From VFZP01 sp043755595 (GTDB lineage Bacteria; Acidobacteriota; Terriglobia; Bryobacterales; Bryobacteraceae), in contig JAYUSQ010000206.1 of the NCBI GenBank assembly GCA_043755595.1, positions 19,765 through 83,764 of the forward strand: a DNA stretch of 64,000 nt, given 5' to 3'. The translations under genes and the position numbers were made by a program. The notes under the pieces are model-generated. The model worked only from the letters and a program-made list of their open reading frames with translations. It did not search any database and was not told the DNA's origin. Below are positions 33,326-42,912 of the stretch, piece after piece (positions within the stretch are counted from its first letter, which is position 1; each line of letters begins with the position of its first letter).

Positions 33326-34597
33326 TTAAACGCCTTTCGGCGTCGCCCAATGCGGGCGGTATTTGCGCCGGAGCAGGGCCGCCGCTTCCGGGTCTCCTGG
33401 TATCGTTTCGTTGGCCGCGTTGAAACTGACGTTCCTTCCAGTCCGATGCACGATATTGCCGAGATGGCAAAGCGTGCAGGACGCGTGACCAATCTCGATA
33501 TCGCAATTGGGGCGCGCGCGAGAGATCACGCATTCGACGAAGTTGCGCATGTGAAATTCGGGCTCGGGATCTTCATGTTCGCGGACGATTTTGCCGGCCT
33601 TGTCGAAGAGGCGATAGCCCCAATGCCTGCTCCAACGCCCGATGTGCAGAAAGCCCTCGGTACCGTAGACACCTACGCCGTTGTCGATGGCTTCGAGTCC
33701 ATAGTCGTGCCAGATGCGCATTTCCCACGCGATCGCTTTGGCGCCGTCGAAATCGAAACTCATGTTCATCGTGTCCGGCGTTTGTTGATCGTCCTTGAAA
33801 AAGTAGCGTGCGCCGGCCCCACTCACGCGCCCGGGCACGCCCGCCTGGAGCGCCCAGCGCGCGATGTCGAGTTGATGCGCGCCATCGTTGCCCATGTCGC
33901 CCGTGCCGAAGTTCCAATTCCAATGCCATTTGTAGTGGAAGCGATTTTCATTGAATGGGACCATTTCCGCCGGGCCGACCCACGTGTCGTAGTTCACGCC
34001 TGGAGGGGCCGAGCCGTTTGTTTTCGCGCCGATGTCGTCGCGGAGTTGCGCGTTCCACGCTTTCGCCATCAGGACCTTGCCAAGCTTACCCGAGTGTACA
34101 AGTTCGATTGCCTGAATCGTGCTCGCCCGGCTGCGTGACTGGAGCCCCGCTTGCACGACGCGTTGATGTTTTCGCGCCGCTTCCACCATCAGCCGCCCTT
34201 CGCGCAAATTATGCGAAACAGGTTTTTCGACATAGACATCTTTGCCTGCCGCACAAGCGAGGATGGTAGCGGGCGCGTGCCAGTGGTCCGGCGCCGCAAT
34301 GACCACCGCGTCCACTTCTTTGTCGTCAAGCACGCGGCGCAGATCGCCGCTGCCCCGCACCTTGCCGTAGCCAAGCTTCTCCGCCGATGCCTGCGCCTTT
34401 TCAAGACGCGACTGGTCAACATCGCAGAGGTGCGTTACTCGCGCATTCGGGACACGCGTGATATCGCTCGCCATCAAGGCATTGCCTCGCCCGCCGAGGC
34501 CGATGATTCCAATACGGACAGTGTCTGCGGCGAATGAACGGCGCGCGACGGACACGACTCCGGCAGCGGCTCCCAGGAAGAAACGGCGATTGGTCAT
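33326..34597 (-). CDS. Tat-exported Gfo/Idh/MocA-family oxidoreductase (first of three)
   Basis: A 423-residue protein with a twin-arginine type leader (TNRRFFLGAAAGVVSVARRS) and then an NAD(P)-binding Rossmann domain (VRIGIIGLGGRGNALMASDI). The DHWHAPATILACAAGKDVYV and EKPVSHNLREGRLMVEAARK segments are the family's conserved lysine-bearing loop. The C-terminal domain has NFVECVISRARPNCDIEIGH. Such proteins act on sugars or sugar derivatives in the periplasm of soil acidobacteria and planctomycetes; the substrate is not known. It is clearly more distant from the two near-identical copies at 51.7 and 55.0 kb. Confidence 0.88.
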   Translation of the reverse strand: MTNRRFFLGAAAGVVSVARRSFAADTVRIGIIGLGGRGNALMASDITRVPNARVTHLCDVDQSRLEKAQASAEKLGYGKVRGSGDLRRVLDDKEVDAVVIAAPDHWHAPATILACAAGKDVYVEKPVSHNLREGRLMVEAARKHQRVVQAGLQSRSRASTIQAIELVHSGKLGKVLMAKAWNAQLRDDIGAKTNGSAPPGVNYDTWVGPAEMVPFNENRFHYKWHWNWNFGTGDMGNDGAHQLDIARWALQAGVPGRVSGAGARYFFKDDQQTPDTMNMSFDFDGAKAIAWEMRIWHDYGLEAIDNGVGVYGTEGFLHIGRWSRHWGYRLFDKAGKIVREHEDPEPEFHMRNFVECVISRARPNCDIEIGHASCTLCHLGNIVHRTGRNVSFNAANETIPGDPEAAALLRRKYRPHWATPKGV

Positions 34598-34663
34598 TCA
34601 GCAATGATATGCCTGAAAGCGCCGGATCGTGATATGCTGCAATCTGGACCGCTTGAAGCGCGC

Positions 34664-34756
<93 letters not shown>

Positions 34757-34919
34757 GTTCTATTCGCTCGCTCGCCCCCACTCCCACACTTTACTTGCAG
34801 TGTATTTTCACGCGCGTTTGTGAGACGTGCAGGCGTGAACCGGCTATAAAGCGGCATGAATTTTAACCCGATAGACGAGTGCCGTACGCGAAGGCGCGTT
34901 CGCGGCGCAAGGAGGTCAC

Positions 34920-35678
34920 GTGCCTAGCCCTGGGACTACTGGCATAATAGATCAAATGCCAAGTCATGAAGAAGGAGAGTTTGAACTCGTCCTCGGCAAC
35001 AAGCAGTTGCTGAGCGTGTTCTTTCTCGTCATATTGCTGTTGGGCGTCTTTTTTTCGATGGGTTACATTGTAGGACGCAATACGGCTCCGGCCACGACGC
35101 TATCGGCTTCGAACAGGACGCCTCCAATAGTTGTGGACGCCACCGGGGGGACCGCTATGCCTCCGCCGGACACGACCAAGCCAAGCGCGTTTGACAATCC
35201 GCCGAGGGTCGAGCGCCCGATTAAAGACCCGACGACGAAGACTCAGCCAATCGGCGTTGAGCCGGCAAAGGTCGAACCCATCAAACCCTCTCCCGTCAAG
35301 CCGGAACCGGTTAAGGTGGAGCCGGTGAAGCCCGTTCCGACCAAGACAACGCCTCCGGCCAAGGTGGAGCCTCCAAAGCCCGAACCGGTGAAGCCCCCAC
35401 AGAAGGCGGAGACGCCAAAACCAAAACCAGAGCCAGTCAAGCCGGCGCCAACGACTGGCAAGGGCGGCAACTATCTGCAGGTGGTGGCGACTAAGCGCGC
35501 CGACGCCGAAAAGGTGGTGGCTACGCTCACTCAAAAAGGTTTTGCGGCTTCGATCACGCCCGTTCCCGATTCTGCTTTGGTTCGTGTAGTGGTAGGACCG
35601 CTGGCCGAGGGGGCCGTCGCGAAAACCCGCGAAGGGTTGAACGCGGCTGGATACAAGCCAATCCTGAGAAAATTCTAA
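34920..35678 (+). CDS. SPOR-domain inner membrane protein
   Basis: The GTG at 34920 follows a strong AAGGAGG box and gives 252 residues. One membrane helix is at about 29-50 (LLSVFFLVILLLGVFFSMGY). A long Pro/Lys/Val linker (KVEP, KPEPV repeats, about 100-180) spans the periplasm, and the C-terminal SPOR domain (NYLQVVATKRADAEKVVATL, then VRVVVGPLAEG) would bind denuded septal peptidoglycan. This is the layout of FtsN/DedD-type division proteins. The transcript ends at a hairpin shared with the convergent infC. Confidence 0.85.
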   Translation: MPSPGTTGIIDQMPSHEEGEFELVLGNKQLLSVFFLVILLLGVFFSMGYIVGRNTAPATTLSASNRTPPIVVDATGGTAMPPPDTTKPSAFDNPPRVERPIKDPTTKTQPIGVEPAKVEPIKPSPVKPEPVKVEPVKPVPTKTTPPAKVEPPKPEPVKPPQKAETPKPKPEPVKPAPTTGKGGNYLQVVATKRADAEKVVATLTQKGFAASITPVPDSALVRVVVGPLAEGAVAKTREGLNAAGYKPILRKF

Positions 35679-35694
35679 GGCACTCGGAAACGAA

Positions 35695-35721
35695 AAGACC
35701 GCTCCAGAGGGGAGCGGTCTT
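35695..35721. terminator. Bidirectional intrinsic terminator between the SPOR gene and infC
   Basis: AAGACCGCTCC (35695-35705) and GGAGCGGTCTT (35711-35721) form a perfect 11-bp stem with a five-base loop, preceded by AAAA and ending in TT. It lies between two convergent genes and can serve both strands. Confidence 0.85.
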
Positions 35722-35744
35722 GATTCAGGCGACGGTGTGGTCCG

Positions 35745-36404
35745 TTATTGAGGTTTTACTTCGCCCAGGACGGGAACAGGCGCAGTGGCGGGCGAAACCG
35801 GATGCGGTTTCTGATCCTTCACCACGCTCGGCGCCGGTGCAACCGTTCCCGGGGGAAGAGCAGCCTTGACGGGCGCCAAAATCACGTGATAGCTCTTGCC
35901 TTCGAGCTTCATCTGGCCCTCCATTTGTCCCACGCCATCGAGATCGCGAGCAAACCGGTGCAATAGTTTTGCCCCCAGGTCGACGTGCGCTATTTCGCGG
36001 CCTCGGAATTGGACCACAGCCTTTACGCGGTTACCTTCTTTCAAGAAGCGCAGCGCGTGATTCTTCTTGAAGTCGTAATCGTGGTCATCCGTGTTCGGCC
36101 GGAACTTAAGTTCCTTCACCTGGATAATGTGTTGCTTCTTGCGAGCGTCGTGCTGCTTCTTCTTGTTCTCATACTGCCATTGACCATAGTCCATGGCTTT
36201 GGCCACGGGTGGTTCGGCGGTGGGAGAAACAAGGATCAGATCAAGCCCAAGCTCCTGAGCCCGGCGAATGGCATCCTGGGTCGGCATAACTGCGACCGAT
36301 CCATCCGGGAACACAGCCCGGACTTCACGAGCCCGGATCGCTTCATTGACGTTTTCTCTAATGCGGGGGCGGCCGCGAGGCGGGAAATTTCTGGGTGGAT
36401 ACAT
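35745..36404 (-). CDS. infC: Translation initiation factor IF-3
   Basis: A 219-residue IF-3 that binds the 30S subunit and checks the initiator tRNA. The N-domain contains RIRENVNEAIRAREVRAVFP and IRRAQELGLDLILVSPTAEP; the C-domain has KKQHIIQVKELKFRPNTDDH and FLKEGNRVKAVVQFRGREIA. An extra tail of about 45 residues rich in Pro/Ala/Val follows the usual end. ATG 36404 is used; the core starts about 13 residues in, so a later non-AUG start, common in infC, is possible. rpmI and rplT, its usual followers, are absent here. Confidence 0.93.
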   Translation of the reverse strand: MYPPRNFPPRGRPRIRENVNEAIRAREVRAVFPDGSVAVMPTQDAIRRAQELGLDLILVSPTAEPPVAKAMDYGQWQYENKKKQHDARKKQHIIQVKELKFRPNTDDHDYDFKKNHALRFLKEGNRVKAVVQFRGREIAHVDLGAKLLHRFARDLDGVGQMEGQMKLEGKSYHVILAPVKAALPPGTVAPAPSVVKDQKPHPVSPATAPVPVLGEVKPQ

Positions 36405-36472
36405 TCAGTAGATGTCTGCTACCTGCGATGCTAACCCGGATTCGCCTGAAAATGCAACCACTTCTTTGTAGT

Positions 36473-37492
36473 CTACCCTTCGGCGAGCAGCAATTCGAGG
36501 CCGCCTTCGACGTCCGGCTGTGACGCCCAAGCGCCCTGCCCCCCTGCGATAAGCCCGCGAATTATGACATTTGGCTCAAGGATAATCCTCTCGACGGCCG
36601 AAACCTCGACCGGCGCGCCGTGGCAGAAACCGCGGACACCGGTGGAAAGACGGAGTGAGAGGCCGGCCGAAAGTGAGCCTTCGAAAAGGCAATCCGGGCC
36701 CAACGTAAGTTCACCGCGGGCAGTCAATTTGCCCCGGGTGACCGATCCGCCGCCGATGTGCAGCGTTCCGCCGCACTTAATATCGTCCTCAATCAGGCTG
36801 CCGGCGGGGCACGAAAACGAGCCGCGCACTACCAACTTGCTCTTGATCCAGACCGGAGCCGGCAAAGTCAAGCTCCCGTCGTAAACCCAGGTGTCGGCGC
36901 CGAGGGCCATCAACTTGTCGGAACGGAAACCGCGGACAGCACCGAATTCCGGAATCTCGCCGGATGAAGGTGATGGAACTTCCAGCAGCCCCCGAAATGG
37001 CGCAGGCTCGGCGACGCCGCCAAAATGGCCCTGCGTCTGAACCTCAGGCGCAAACAACTGTGCTGCGCCAGCTTCCAGACTGAGTTGGATGGATCGCTCC
37101 GACATCGCCACTTCGCCTACCCAGGCACCGGCGCGTATATCCAGGGTCCCGGCGGTGTCCACCCATGTGTCCACCCGGGCGCCGAGACCGAGCACGCAGT
37201 CGCCTTCGACGCACAAAGCGGCCAGTTTAGAGTTCTTTCCGACCACACAATCGCCACCCACATATACGGGGGCCTCAAAACGGCTGCCGGCGCCGGATTG
37301 AAAATTGCCCCGGACCAAGAGAGGTTCACGAAACAAGAAGTTAGGAGGGCAGTCGACGAACTCGGCGACCACAGCGAATTGTTTGCCCAGGTGTAGCACC
37401 TGAGGATTGCGATCACCCGAACGGGGATGGAGCGTAAGCCAGGCGCGGGCCTGCTCGCGGAACACCGGGCTCGATTCGAGGTCTAACGTCAC
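36473..37492 (-). CDS. Predicted beta-helix (bactofilin-like) protein of unknown role
   Basis: A 339-residue protein starting at GTG 37492. From about residue 55 it is built of short repeating beta strands with Gly turns (REPLLVRGNFQSGAGSRFEA, YVGGDCVVGKNSKLAALCVE, CGGTLHIGGGSVTRGKLTAR), the look of a parallel beta-helix as in bactofilins or transferase hexapeptide folds. No signal peptide or enzyme motif is seen. Polymer-forming scaffold is a reasonable guess. It lies upstream of infC on the same strand with a 68-base gap. Confidence 0.55.
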   Translation of the reverse strand: MTLDLESSPVFREQARAWLTLHPRSGDRNPQVLHLGKQFAVVAEFVDCPPNFLFREPLLVRGNFQSGAGSRFEAPVYVGGDCVVGKNSKLAALCVEGDCVLGLGARVDTWVDTAGTLDIRAGAWVGEVAMSERSIQLSLEAGAAQLFAPEVQTQGHFGGVAEPAPFRGLLEVPSPSSGEIPEFGAVRGFRSDKLMALGADTWVYDGSLTLPAPVWIKSKLVVRGSFSCPAGSLIEDDIKCGGTLHIGGGSVTRGKLTARGELTLGPDCLFEGSLSAGLSLRLSTGVRGFCHGAPVEVSAVERIILEPNVIIRGLIAGGQGAWASQPDVEGGLELLLAEG

Positions 37493-37699
37493 GAGTGGTC
37501 CTTATCCAACTGGAGGGCCTTAGGGCTCCTTAGGGGTTTATCGGACTCTCGCCTGCGAAACTTTACCAACGACGTCGCCCTGGACTGAAACCAAGAAAGC
37601 CGCGGCTGCGTCCCAGGGCTTGTTATACTAACTCGAAGGGTCGGCGGGAGCACTCAAACAGGCTCATCGGTGGCCCCGATCTATTCGCCATCATACATA

Positions 37700-40426
37700 A
37701 TGAAGTCCCTGGCTTGTCTCTCGACCTCGTTCGCGCTCGCCGCGACACTGGCAGCCCAACCGCAGCCAATCTTGAATTTCACCACCGGTCAAGCAGCCCG
37801 GCTGGTAATCGGACAACCGACATTTACCGCGCAGGATAATAACTCCAACCAGCTCATCGTGGGCGGCGTTGGTGGGATCGCCTATGGTGGCGACACCCTA
37901 GTCGTCACCGATGCCAACCGTTTGCAAGCGGACCCGGTTAACCATCGCGTATTGATCTATCGCGGATTGGGAACCAAATTCCCTTCTCCGACCGCCGAGT
38001 TGGTCCCCACGACTCGCTGTCCGGTCTGCATCGGAGCTGCGGACGTGGTGCTCGGTCAAACCGACTTCACCAAGCTTTTACTGCATGCTCCGACCAGTAG
38101 CACCATGCGGGCCCCGATCGGCGTGGCCACCGACGGCAAGATCCTGGTTGTAGCCGACACCGACTTCAACCGCGTGCTTATCTGGAACACTATTCCTCAG
38201 TCGAACAACGCCCCGGCCGATGTCGTGTTGGGCCAATCGGACTTCAGCAAGGTACTTCCTAACGAAGGGCAGCAGAACACGCCCACGCAGAAAGCGTTCC
38301 GCGGCCCGCAAGGAGTCTGGATTCAAGACGGTCGATTGTTCGTCGCCGATACCGGCAACAACCGGGTGTTGATCTGGAACAGCATCCCGCGTGCGAATTT
38401 CACTCAAGCCGATCTGGTGGTTGGGCAAAAAGATTTCACCAGCGTGACTCAACCCGATCTCACCAAAACGACGATCGACGCCAAGGCCGACAACCTGCTT
38501 ACTCCTGTGGCGGTGACCAGTGACGGGACGCGTTTGATCGTTACCGATCTTGGCCACAGCCGGGTCCTGGTTTGGAATTCGATTCCACGCACGAACAATC
38601 CGCCGGCGGATTTGGTGGTTGGCCAGCCGGACTTCGTGCAAGCCGTGGCCAACAACACCAGCAAACTGTGCCCCACCGGCGAAAAGAACGCGGCCGGGAA
38701 CGACATCGTACTCCCGTTGTGCGAGTCGTCGCTTGACTTCCCACGTTATGCGCTCTCCGACGGCCGCTACCTGTTTATCGCCGACGGCGGCAATGACCGG
38801 GTGCTGGTTTTTAACGAATTCCCGAAAACGAACGGCGCCAAAGCCGACGCGATTCTCGGCCAGATCGGCACCCGGGTGAATTTGATTTCAGATGGCGCCG
38901 ATCCGCGTGGCATAGCCAGTTCCGGCGCTGTCCGCACGCCGCACTCGCTCGCTTTCGACGGACGGAACCTGTATGTCACCGATCCCTTCAACCGGCGGGT
39001 GATGGTATTCACCATGGCCGAACGTAAGATCCAAAACACGGGCGTGCGCAATGCCGCCTCGAAGGAGATCTTTGCGGTGGGCTCGATCAGTTTCTCCGGT
39101 GAGGTTAAGGAAAACCAGGAGCCGATCTTCAAAATCGGCGCGAAGGAATACAAGTACAAGACCGTTAAGAACGAAACCTTCCCGAGCCTGATTCGCGCGG
39201 TCGTGAACCTGATTAATGCAGCCCCTGGCGACCCGCTTTTGCTGGCCACCCCGAACTTTTCCCGGAATTCAATTATCTTCTCAGCCCGGCAAGCCGGCTT
39301 TGCGGGCGACAACGTCACATTCGCGGTGTCGCAGACCGCTACCGATTCAACGCTCGCCACCACCACCTCGGGCGCTGCGCTCGACGGCGGGCAGGATGCG
39401 GCGCTGATTGCACCGGGCACGATTGTGTCGCTGTTTGGGGAGAATTTATCGGAGGTCAGCGCCGGAGCTCCTGAGAACGCCAAAGAACTTCCGCTTGAAC
39501 TCGGCGGCGTGCAGGTTTATTTCGATGGCATACGCGCTCCGCTGTTCTCTGTCAGTCCAACCGAAGTGCGGGCGCAGGTGCCGTGGGAAGTCCTCGACAC
39601 GCAGAGCATTAACGCTTGGGTAAGGACAGTCAAGCGCAATGGGGAAGTCTCGGTGAGTAGCGCCGTATCGGTGCCCATCGTGCTCCAAAATCCCGGTATT
39701 TTTGCTGTGGTCGGCGCCGACGAGCCACGGCCGGGGCTGGTGTTCCACGGTAGTTCCAATTCGGTGGGCACGGTCTCGGTGGACGGATCCGTCCGCGCGG
39801 GCGATATTGCGACCATCGTGATCGAAGATCGGGAATACAGTTATACGGTCGTGGCCACCGACACACTTGCCACCGTGCGCGACAATCTGATCGCCGTCAT
39901 CAACCAGGACCCCCGGGTCGAAGCGTTTGCGGCCGGCGCGTTCACTCGCATCCGGTTACGGGCGCGGATTCCGGGCCCGGACGGCAACAACATCGCGTAC
40001 TCGGCGAAGTCTCGCGACGGCGATCAGGTAATCATGACCGCCACTACGCCGAGGCTTTGCTGCGCCAATTCCGGGCCAGTGACGGACGCGAATCCCGCGT
40101 TGCCGGGCGAGAACATTATTGTGCTGGCGACCGGGCTTGGCTTGGTCAAGGACGGCAAGAAAGAATTCCAGAATACGGGCCGCGCCTACGAGGGTGATGC
40201 GAACAACGATCCGTTCGAATTCGTGTCTTCCCTGGCGGGCGCCAAGACGGCGAACGTGCTCTCCGCAGGCATGAAGCCCGGTACGGTAGGCGTGTTTGAG
40301 GTCGTGCTGGAATTGAACTCGGATATCCCGACCGACGCGGCGACACAGTTGACGATCGCTCAGGATGTTTTCGTCAGCAATATCGTAACGTTCCCGGTGT
40401 TTAATCCGAATTCGACAGCGCCGTAG
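37700..40426 (+). CDS. Secreted NHL-repeat protein with TIGR03437-type C-terminal domain
   Basis: From ATG 37700 (a GTG at 37670 is possible) the protein is 908 residues with a signal peptide (SLACLSTSFALAATLAAQ). Residues about 40-440 are NHL-like beta-propeller repeats with recurring NRVLIWNSIPRTNNPPADLV, VVGQPDF motifs. The C-terminal part has APGTIVSLFGENLSEVSAGA and VRAQVPWEV, the Solibacter-type domain. Two similar domains of about 95 residues, each with a hydrophobic core like YTVVATDTLATVRDNLIAVI, lie at about 460-560 and 690-785, the second inserted within the terminal domain. Likely cell-surface or secreted. Function unknown. Confidence 0.8.
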   Translation: MKSLACLSTSFALAATLAAQPQPILNFTTGQAARLVIGQPTFTAQDNNSNQLIVGGVGGIAYGGDTLVVTDANRLQADPVNHRVLIYRGLGTKFPSPTAELVPTTRCPVCIGAADVVLGQTDFTKLLLHAPTSSTMRAPIGVATDGKILVVADTDFNRVLIWNTIPQSNNAPADVVLGQSDFSKVLPNEGQQNTPTQKAFRGPQGVWIQDGRLFVADTGNNRVLIWNSIPRANFTQADLVVGQKDFTSVTQPDLTKTTIDAKADNLLTPVAVTSDGTRLIVTDLGHSRVLVWNSIPRTNNPPADLVVGQPDFVQAVANNTSKLCPTGEKNAAGNDIVLPLCESSLDFPRYALSDGRYLFIADGGNDRVLVFNEFPKTNGAKADAILGQIGTRVNLISDGADPRGIASSGAVRTPHSLAFDGRNLYVTDPFNRRVMVFTMAERKIQNTGVRNAASKEIFAVGSISFSGEVKENQEPIFKIGAKEYKYKTVKNETFPSLIRAVVNLINAAPGDPLLLATPNFSRNSIIFSARQAGFAGDNVTFAVSQTATDSTLATTTSGAALDGGQDAALIAPGTIVSLFGENLSEVSAGAPENAKELPLELGGVQVYFDGIRAPLFSVSPTEVRAQVPWEVLDTQSINAWVRTVKRNGEVSVSSAVSVPIVLQNPGIFAVVGADEPRPGLVFHGSSNSVGTVSVDGSVRAGDIATIVIEDREYSYTVVATDTLATVRDNLIAVINQDPRVEAFAAGAFTRIRLRARIPGPDGNNIAYSAKSRDGDQVIMTATTPRLCCANSGPVTDANPALPGENIIVLATGLGLVKDGKKEFQNTGRAYEGDANNDPFEFVSSLAGAKTANVLSAGMKPGTVGVFEVVLELNSDIPTDAATQLTIAQDVFVSNIVTFPVFNPNSTAP

Positions 40427-40434
40427 AGCGGCGG

Positions 40435-41973
40435 CTACGAAATTTCGAAGCGCTCGACCAGCTTCAGCGGCACGGGGTGCGCCGCTTCTTCTCCGGCGAT
40501 TTTTTCGATCCCGACAGCGTAGACGATCGCTTTGTCGTGTTGCACTTTGATTCGCAGGAAACTTTTGAAGTCAGCGACCTGGAGCGCGGAGAAAGCTTCG
40601 TTCTGGTGGCAGCGGAAAACGTTGAGCGAAATCCAGAGATAGATTCCGAATAACACGCCGCCTACCATCGACGACGCGACTAACTGGGCCAGCACGTTTA
40701 GCCAAGGCCACAGAGACAGATCGTGCGACCAACGCCAGATTGTACACGCAAGCCACCCTTGCGCCAAGCCATGCAAGAATCCGAGGGCGAGCTTGCCGCG
40801 AAAATGGCCCATCGCGGTGAGCGCTCCGATTAACGTCAGCAGCCAGAGGGCGGGACCTGGGTGTGTGAACGGCATATTCGAATAACTCGCGCCGGGCTCG
40901 ACGCCCCAAAACGCGAAGACGTGAACGGCGCCGAGCAGAGCGGCGAAGGAGCGATTCGCAAAGGGGAACAGGATTAGCTTGAGCGATAGGCTCCTGGAAT
41001 CGGCTTCCTCCGGGTACCGTTTTTTGCACTCCACGGGCGTTTCATCGGGGGCAGGCGGCGGGAATGAGTGAGTGGGGTGCAGGAAGGCTCCCCCACCGCC
41101 GGCTACGATCTTCCATTGCTTGTAGGTGGTCTTGGCTTCGGTGGTGCGCTCGACTTCGTAGCGTTGATAGTTGTGAGTGTCGCCTGCCAGCGTTGCGACG
41201 ATGCGGGCGCCGCGCTCTTCGACCATTTTTTCAAATAGCCCCAAGCCGAACTCAAGGTCACCCTTGGGCTGGCTCTTGCCGTTCACAACCGGCGGTTCGG
41301 CTGAGCAGAGAATGATCCGGTCTTCGGGGCCGAGATGTTGCGCCGCGTTTTTGAAAAAGCGGCGTTGCGACGGATCGACTTCCGATTTGAGCTGAATATC
41401 GAGCGACCAGATATGCCAATGGTTGGGCAGGTTGAGGACGTAGTAACTCCGCTTCTGACGGGTCTGGAAAGAGCCCAGCCAGCGGTCATTACAGATTCGC
41501 CGGTAGAAGGTATTCAGGCAATCGTACCAATCGTGATTGCCCGGGACGCAGAAGATATCCGAGAGCGGACGCGGCTGCTTGAGGTTGCGCGCGGCTTGAT
41601 TGAACGGCCACACGAGGCGCTGCGCGTAGTTATCGCGCGAGGCGACCGGGTAGACTTCGTCTCCGCCGAGGATTAAGACGTGAGGCCGGTCCAGCGTGTC
41701 GCCATTGACTGTTAGCCGGGGGCTTGATAGCAGATAAGCCATCGTGTAAGTGGAGTCCCAACCGTCACCGGTGTCGCCGGTGTAGTCGAAAGAGAAGTCA
41801 GCGACCGTTGAGTAGTCGAAGACGGAACCCTGCCCGGTGTCTTCCAAGGCCAGGAAACGCCGCGTGTCCACCATGCCTCCGAGCATTTCGGACATGAACG
41901 TTTTCAGCCCAGTTTGAGCAAGCTGGCCTACGTCATACCAGCCGGTCATTTTCGGTTTGGGCGGGATTTTCAT
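40435..41973 (-). CDS. Metallophosphoesterase with C-terminal membrane helices
   Basis: A 512-residue protein with the calcineurin-like metal motifs in order: FDYTGDTGDGWDST (GDTGDG, 66-71), ILGGDEVYPVASRDN (about 102-115), VPGNHDWYDCLNTF (about 145-157) and ATLAGDTHNYQRYE (about 262-274). The second half has at least four membrane helices (SFAALLGAVHVFAFWGV, ALWLLTLIGALTAMGHF, WLNVLAQLVASSMVGGVLFG). Phosphodiester hydrolysis with a two-metal site is expected; the substrate, perhaps a lipid or nucleotide, is unknown. It converges on the NHL gene with an 8-base gap. Confidence 0.85.
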   Translation of the reverse strand: MKIPPKPKMTGWYDVGQLAQTGLKTFMSEMLGGMVDTRRFLALEDTGQGSVFDYSTVADFSFDYTGDTGDGWDSTYTMAYLLSSPRLTVNGDTLDRPHVLILGGDEVYPVASRDNYAQRLVWPFNQAARNLKQPRPLSDIFCVPGNHDWYDCLNTFYRRICNDRWLGSFQTRQKRSYYVLNLPNHWHIWSLDIQLKSEVDPSQRRFFKNAAQHLGPEDRIILCSAEPPVVNGKSQPKGDLEFGLGLFEKMVEERGARIVATLAGDTHNYQRYEVERTTEAKTTYKQWKIVAGGGGAFLHPTHSFPPPAPDETPVECKKRYPEEADSRSLSLKLILFPFANRSFAALLGAVHVFAFWGVEPGASYSNMPFTHPGPALWLLTLIGALTAMGHFRGKLALGFLHGLAQGWLACTIWRWSHDLSLWPWLNVLAQLVASSMVGGVLFGIYLWISLNVFRCHQNEAFSALQVADFKSFLRIKVQHDKAIVYAVGIEKIAGEEAAHPVPLKLVERFEIS

Positions 41974-41982
41974 ATCTACACT

Positions 41983-42846
41983 TTACTGCTTGGTTTCCAG
42001 CGGGCGCTTGGCTTTTTCGAAGAATTCATTCTGGAGACGGAGGCTGGTCTGGTCGGTTTTGACCGCGCGGATCGCATTAGCCAAGCCGTCGGCCCACGCC
42101 TTCATTTGAAACTCGCCGAGTTCTTTGGTGGCAACCGAGCCATCGCCTGCATAGTGTTCCGGGTAACGGGCGTACCACCAGATGCCGGTGTAGAGGCCGT
42201 TGGGCAGATCGAGGCGGTTGCGGTTGGCTCCGGATTGCGAAGCGGCGCGGTCCATTTTTACGAGGCCCGGATGAGAGACGAGCGTGTTGGCGGTTTCCGA
42301 TTCGCCCGCGTGTCCGTCGTTCACAGATTTTTTCGCGGGTCCGCCCGCGGGCGTCGCGGGGCGGACGTAGGCGTACACAACGTAGTCTCTGGGCGAGGCT
42401 AATTGCGATTGCGAGAAGAAGGGCAGGAAGCTGGTGTTGCCGCCGTGGCCGTTCACGATGATGATCTTCTTGCAGCCGTTGCGCGCCATCTCCGAGGTGG
42501 TTTCCTGCATCAAAAGCAATTGCAGATTCGCGCTGTAGGCGACGGTGCCGGGCTCATGCATGGCTTCGAAAATCTGGCCCGCGAAATACTGCGGGAAGAC
42601 CACGGCGAACTCTTGCTCCGCGGCGCGGATGGAGGAGTAACGCACGTTGAGCAGGTCCGTACCAAGCGGGAGATGGGGTCCGTGTTTTTCGAGGACACCG
42701 AAGGGCAGCAGGCACGTGCCTTGCGCGCGTTGGATGGCGGCGCCGAAATCGATGGCCGTGAGCTCTTCCCACTTCACGGAGAGCGGCGGATTTGTTTGGG
42801 CGGGGGCGAACGCGGCGATGGCGAGGAGGAGAAGTGTGGGTCGCAT
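41983..42846 (-). CDS. Exported creatininase-family hydrolase
   Basis: The ATG at 42846, with GGAAG eight bases before it, gives 287 residues starting with a signal peptide (RPTLLLLAIAAFAPAQ). Creatininase-family metal motifs are present: GVLEKHGPHLPLGTDLLNVR (about 49-68), NGHGGNTSFLPFF (about 138-150) and NDGHAGESETANTLVSHPG with the acidic ligand. Relatives include creatinine amidohydrolase and mycofactocin-type MftE. An exported version is typical of acidobacteria; its substrate is unknown. Ten bases separate it from the metallophosphoesterase gene downstream. Confidence 0.82.
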   Translation of the reverse strand: MRPTLLLLAIAAFAPAQTNPPLSVKWEELTAIDFGAAIQRAQGTCLLPFGVLEKHGPHLPLGTDLLNVRYSSIRAAEQEFAVVFPQYFAGQIFEAMHEPGTVAYSANLQLLLMQETTSEMARNGCKKIIIVNGHGGNTSFLPFFSQSQLASPRDYVVYAYVRPATPAGGPAKKSVNDGHAGESETANTLVSHPGLVKMDRAASQSGANRNRLDLPNGLYTGIWWYARYPEHYAGDGSVATKELGEFQMKAWADGLANAIRAVKTDQTSLRLQNEFFEKAKRPLETKQ

Positions 42847-42912
42847 GGAAATGACTTCCATGCTAGTACATCGCGCGGGAACTTGCGGGGCGACGGCGGT
42901 GTCTTTGAATTT

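Noticed and set aside
42403..42912. Upstream extension of the TolQ-like frame
   Set aside because: This part is antisense to the creatininase-like gene with its metal motifs; the membrane protein starts at 42913.
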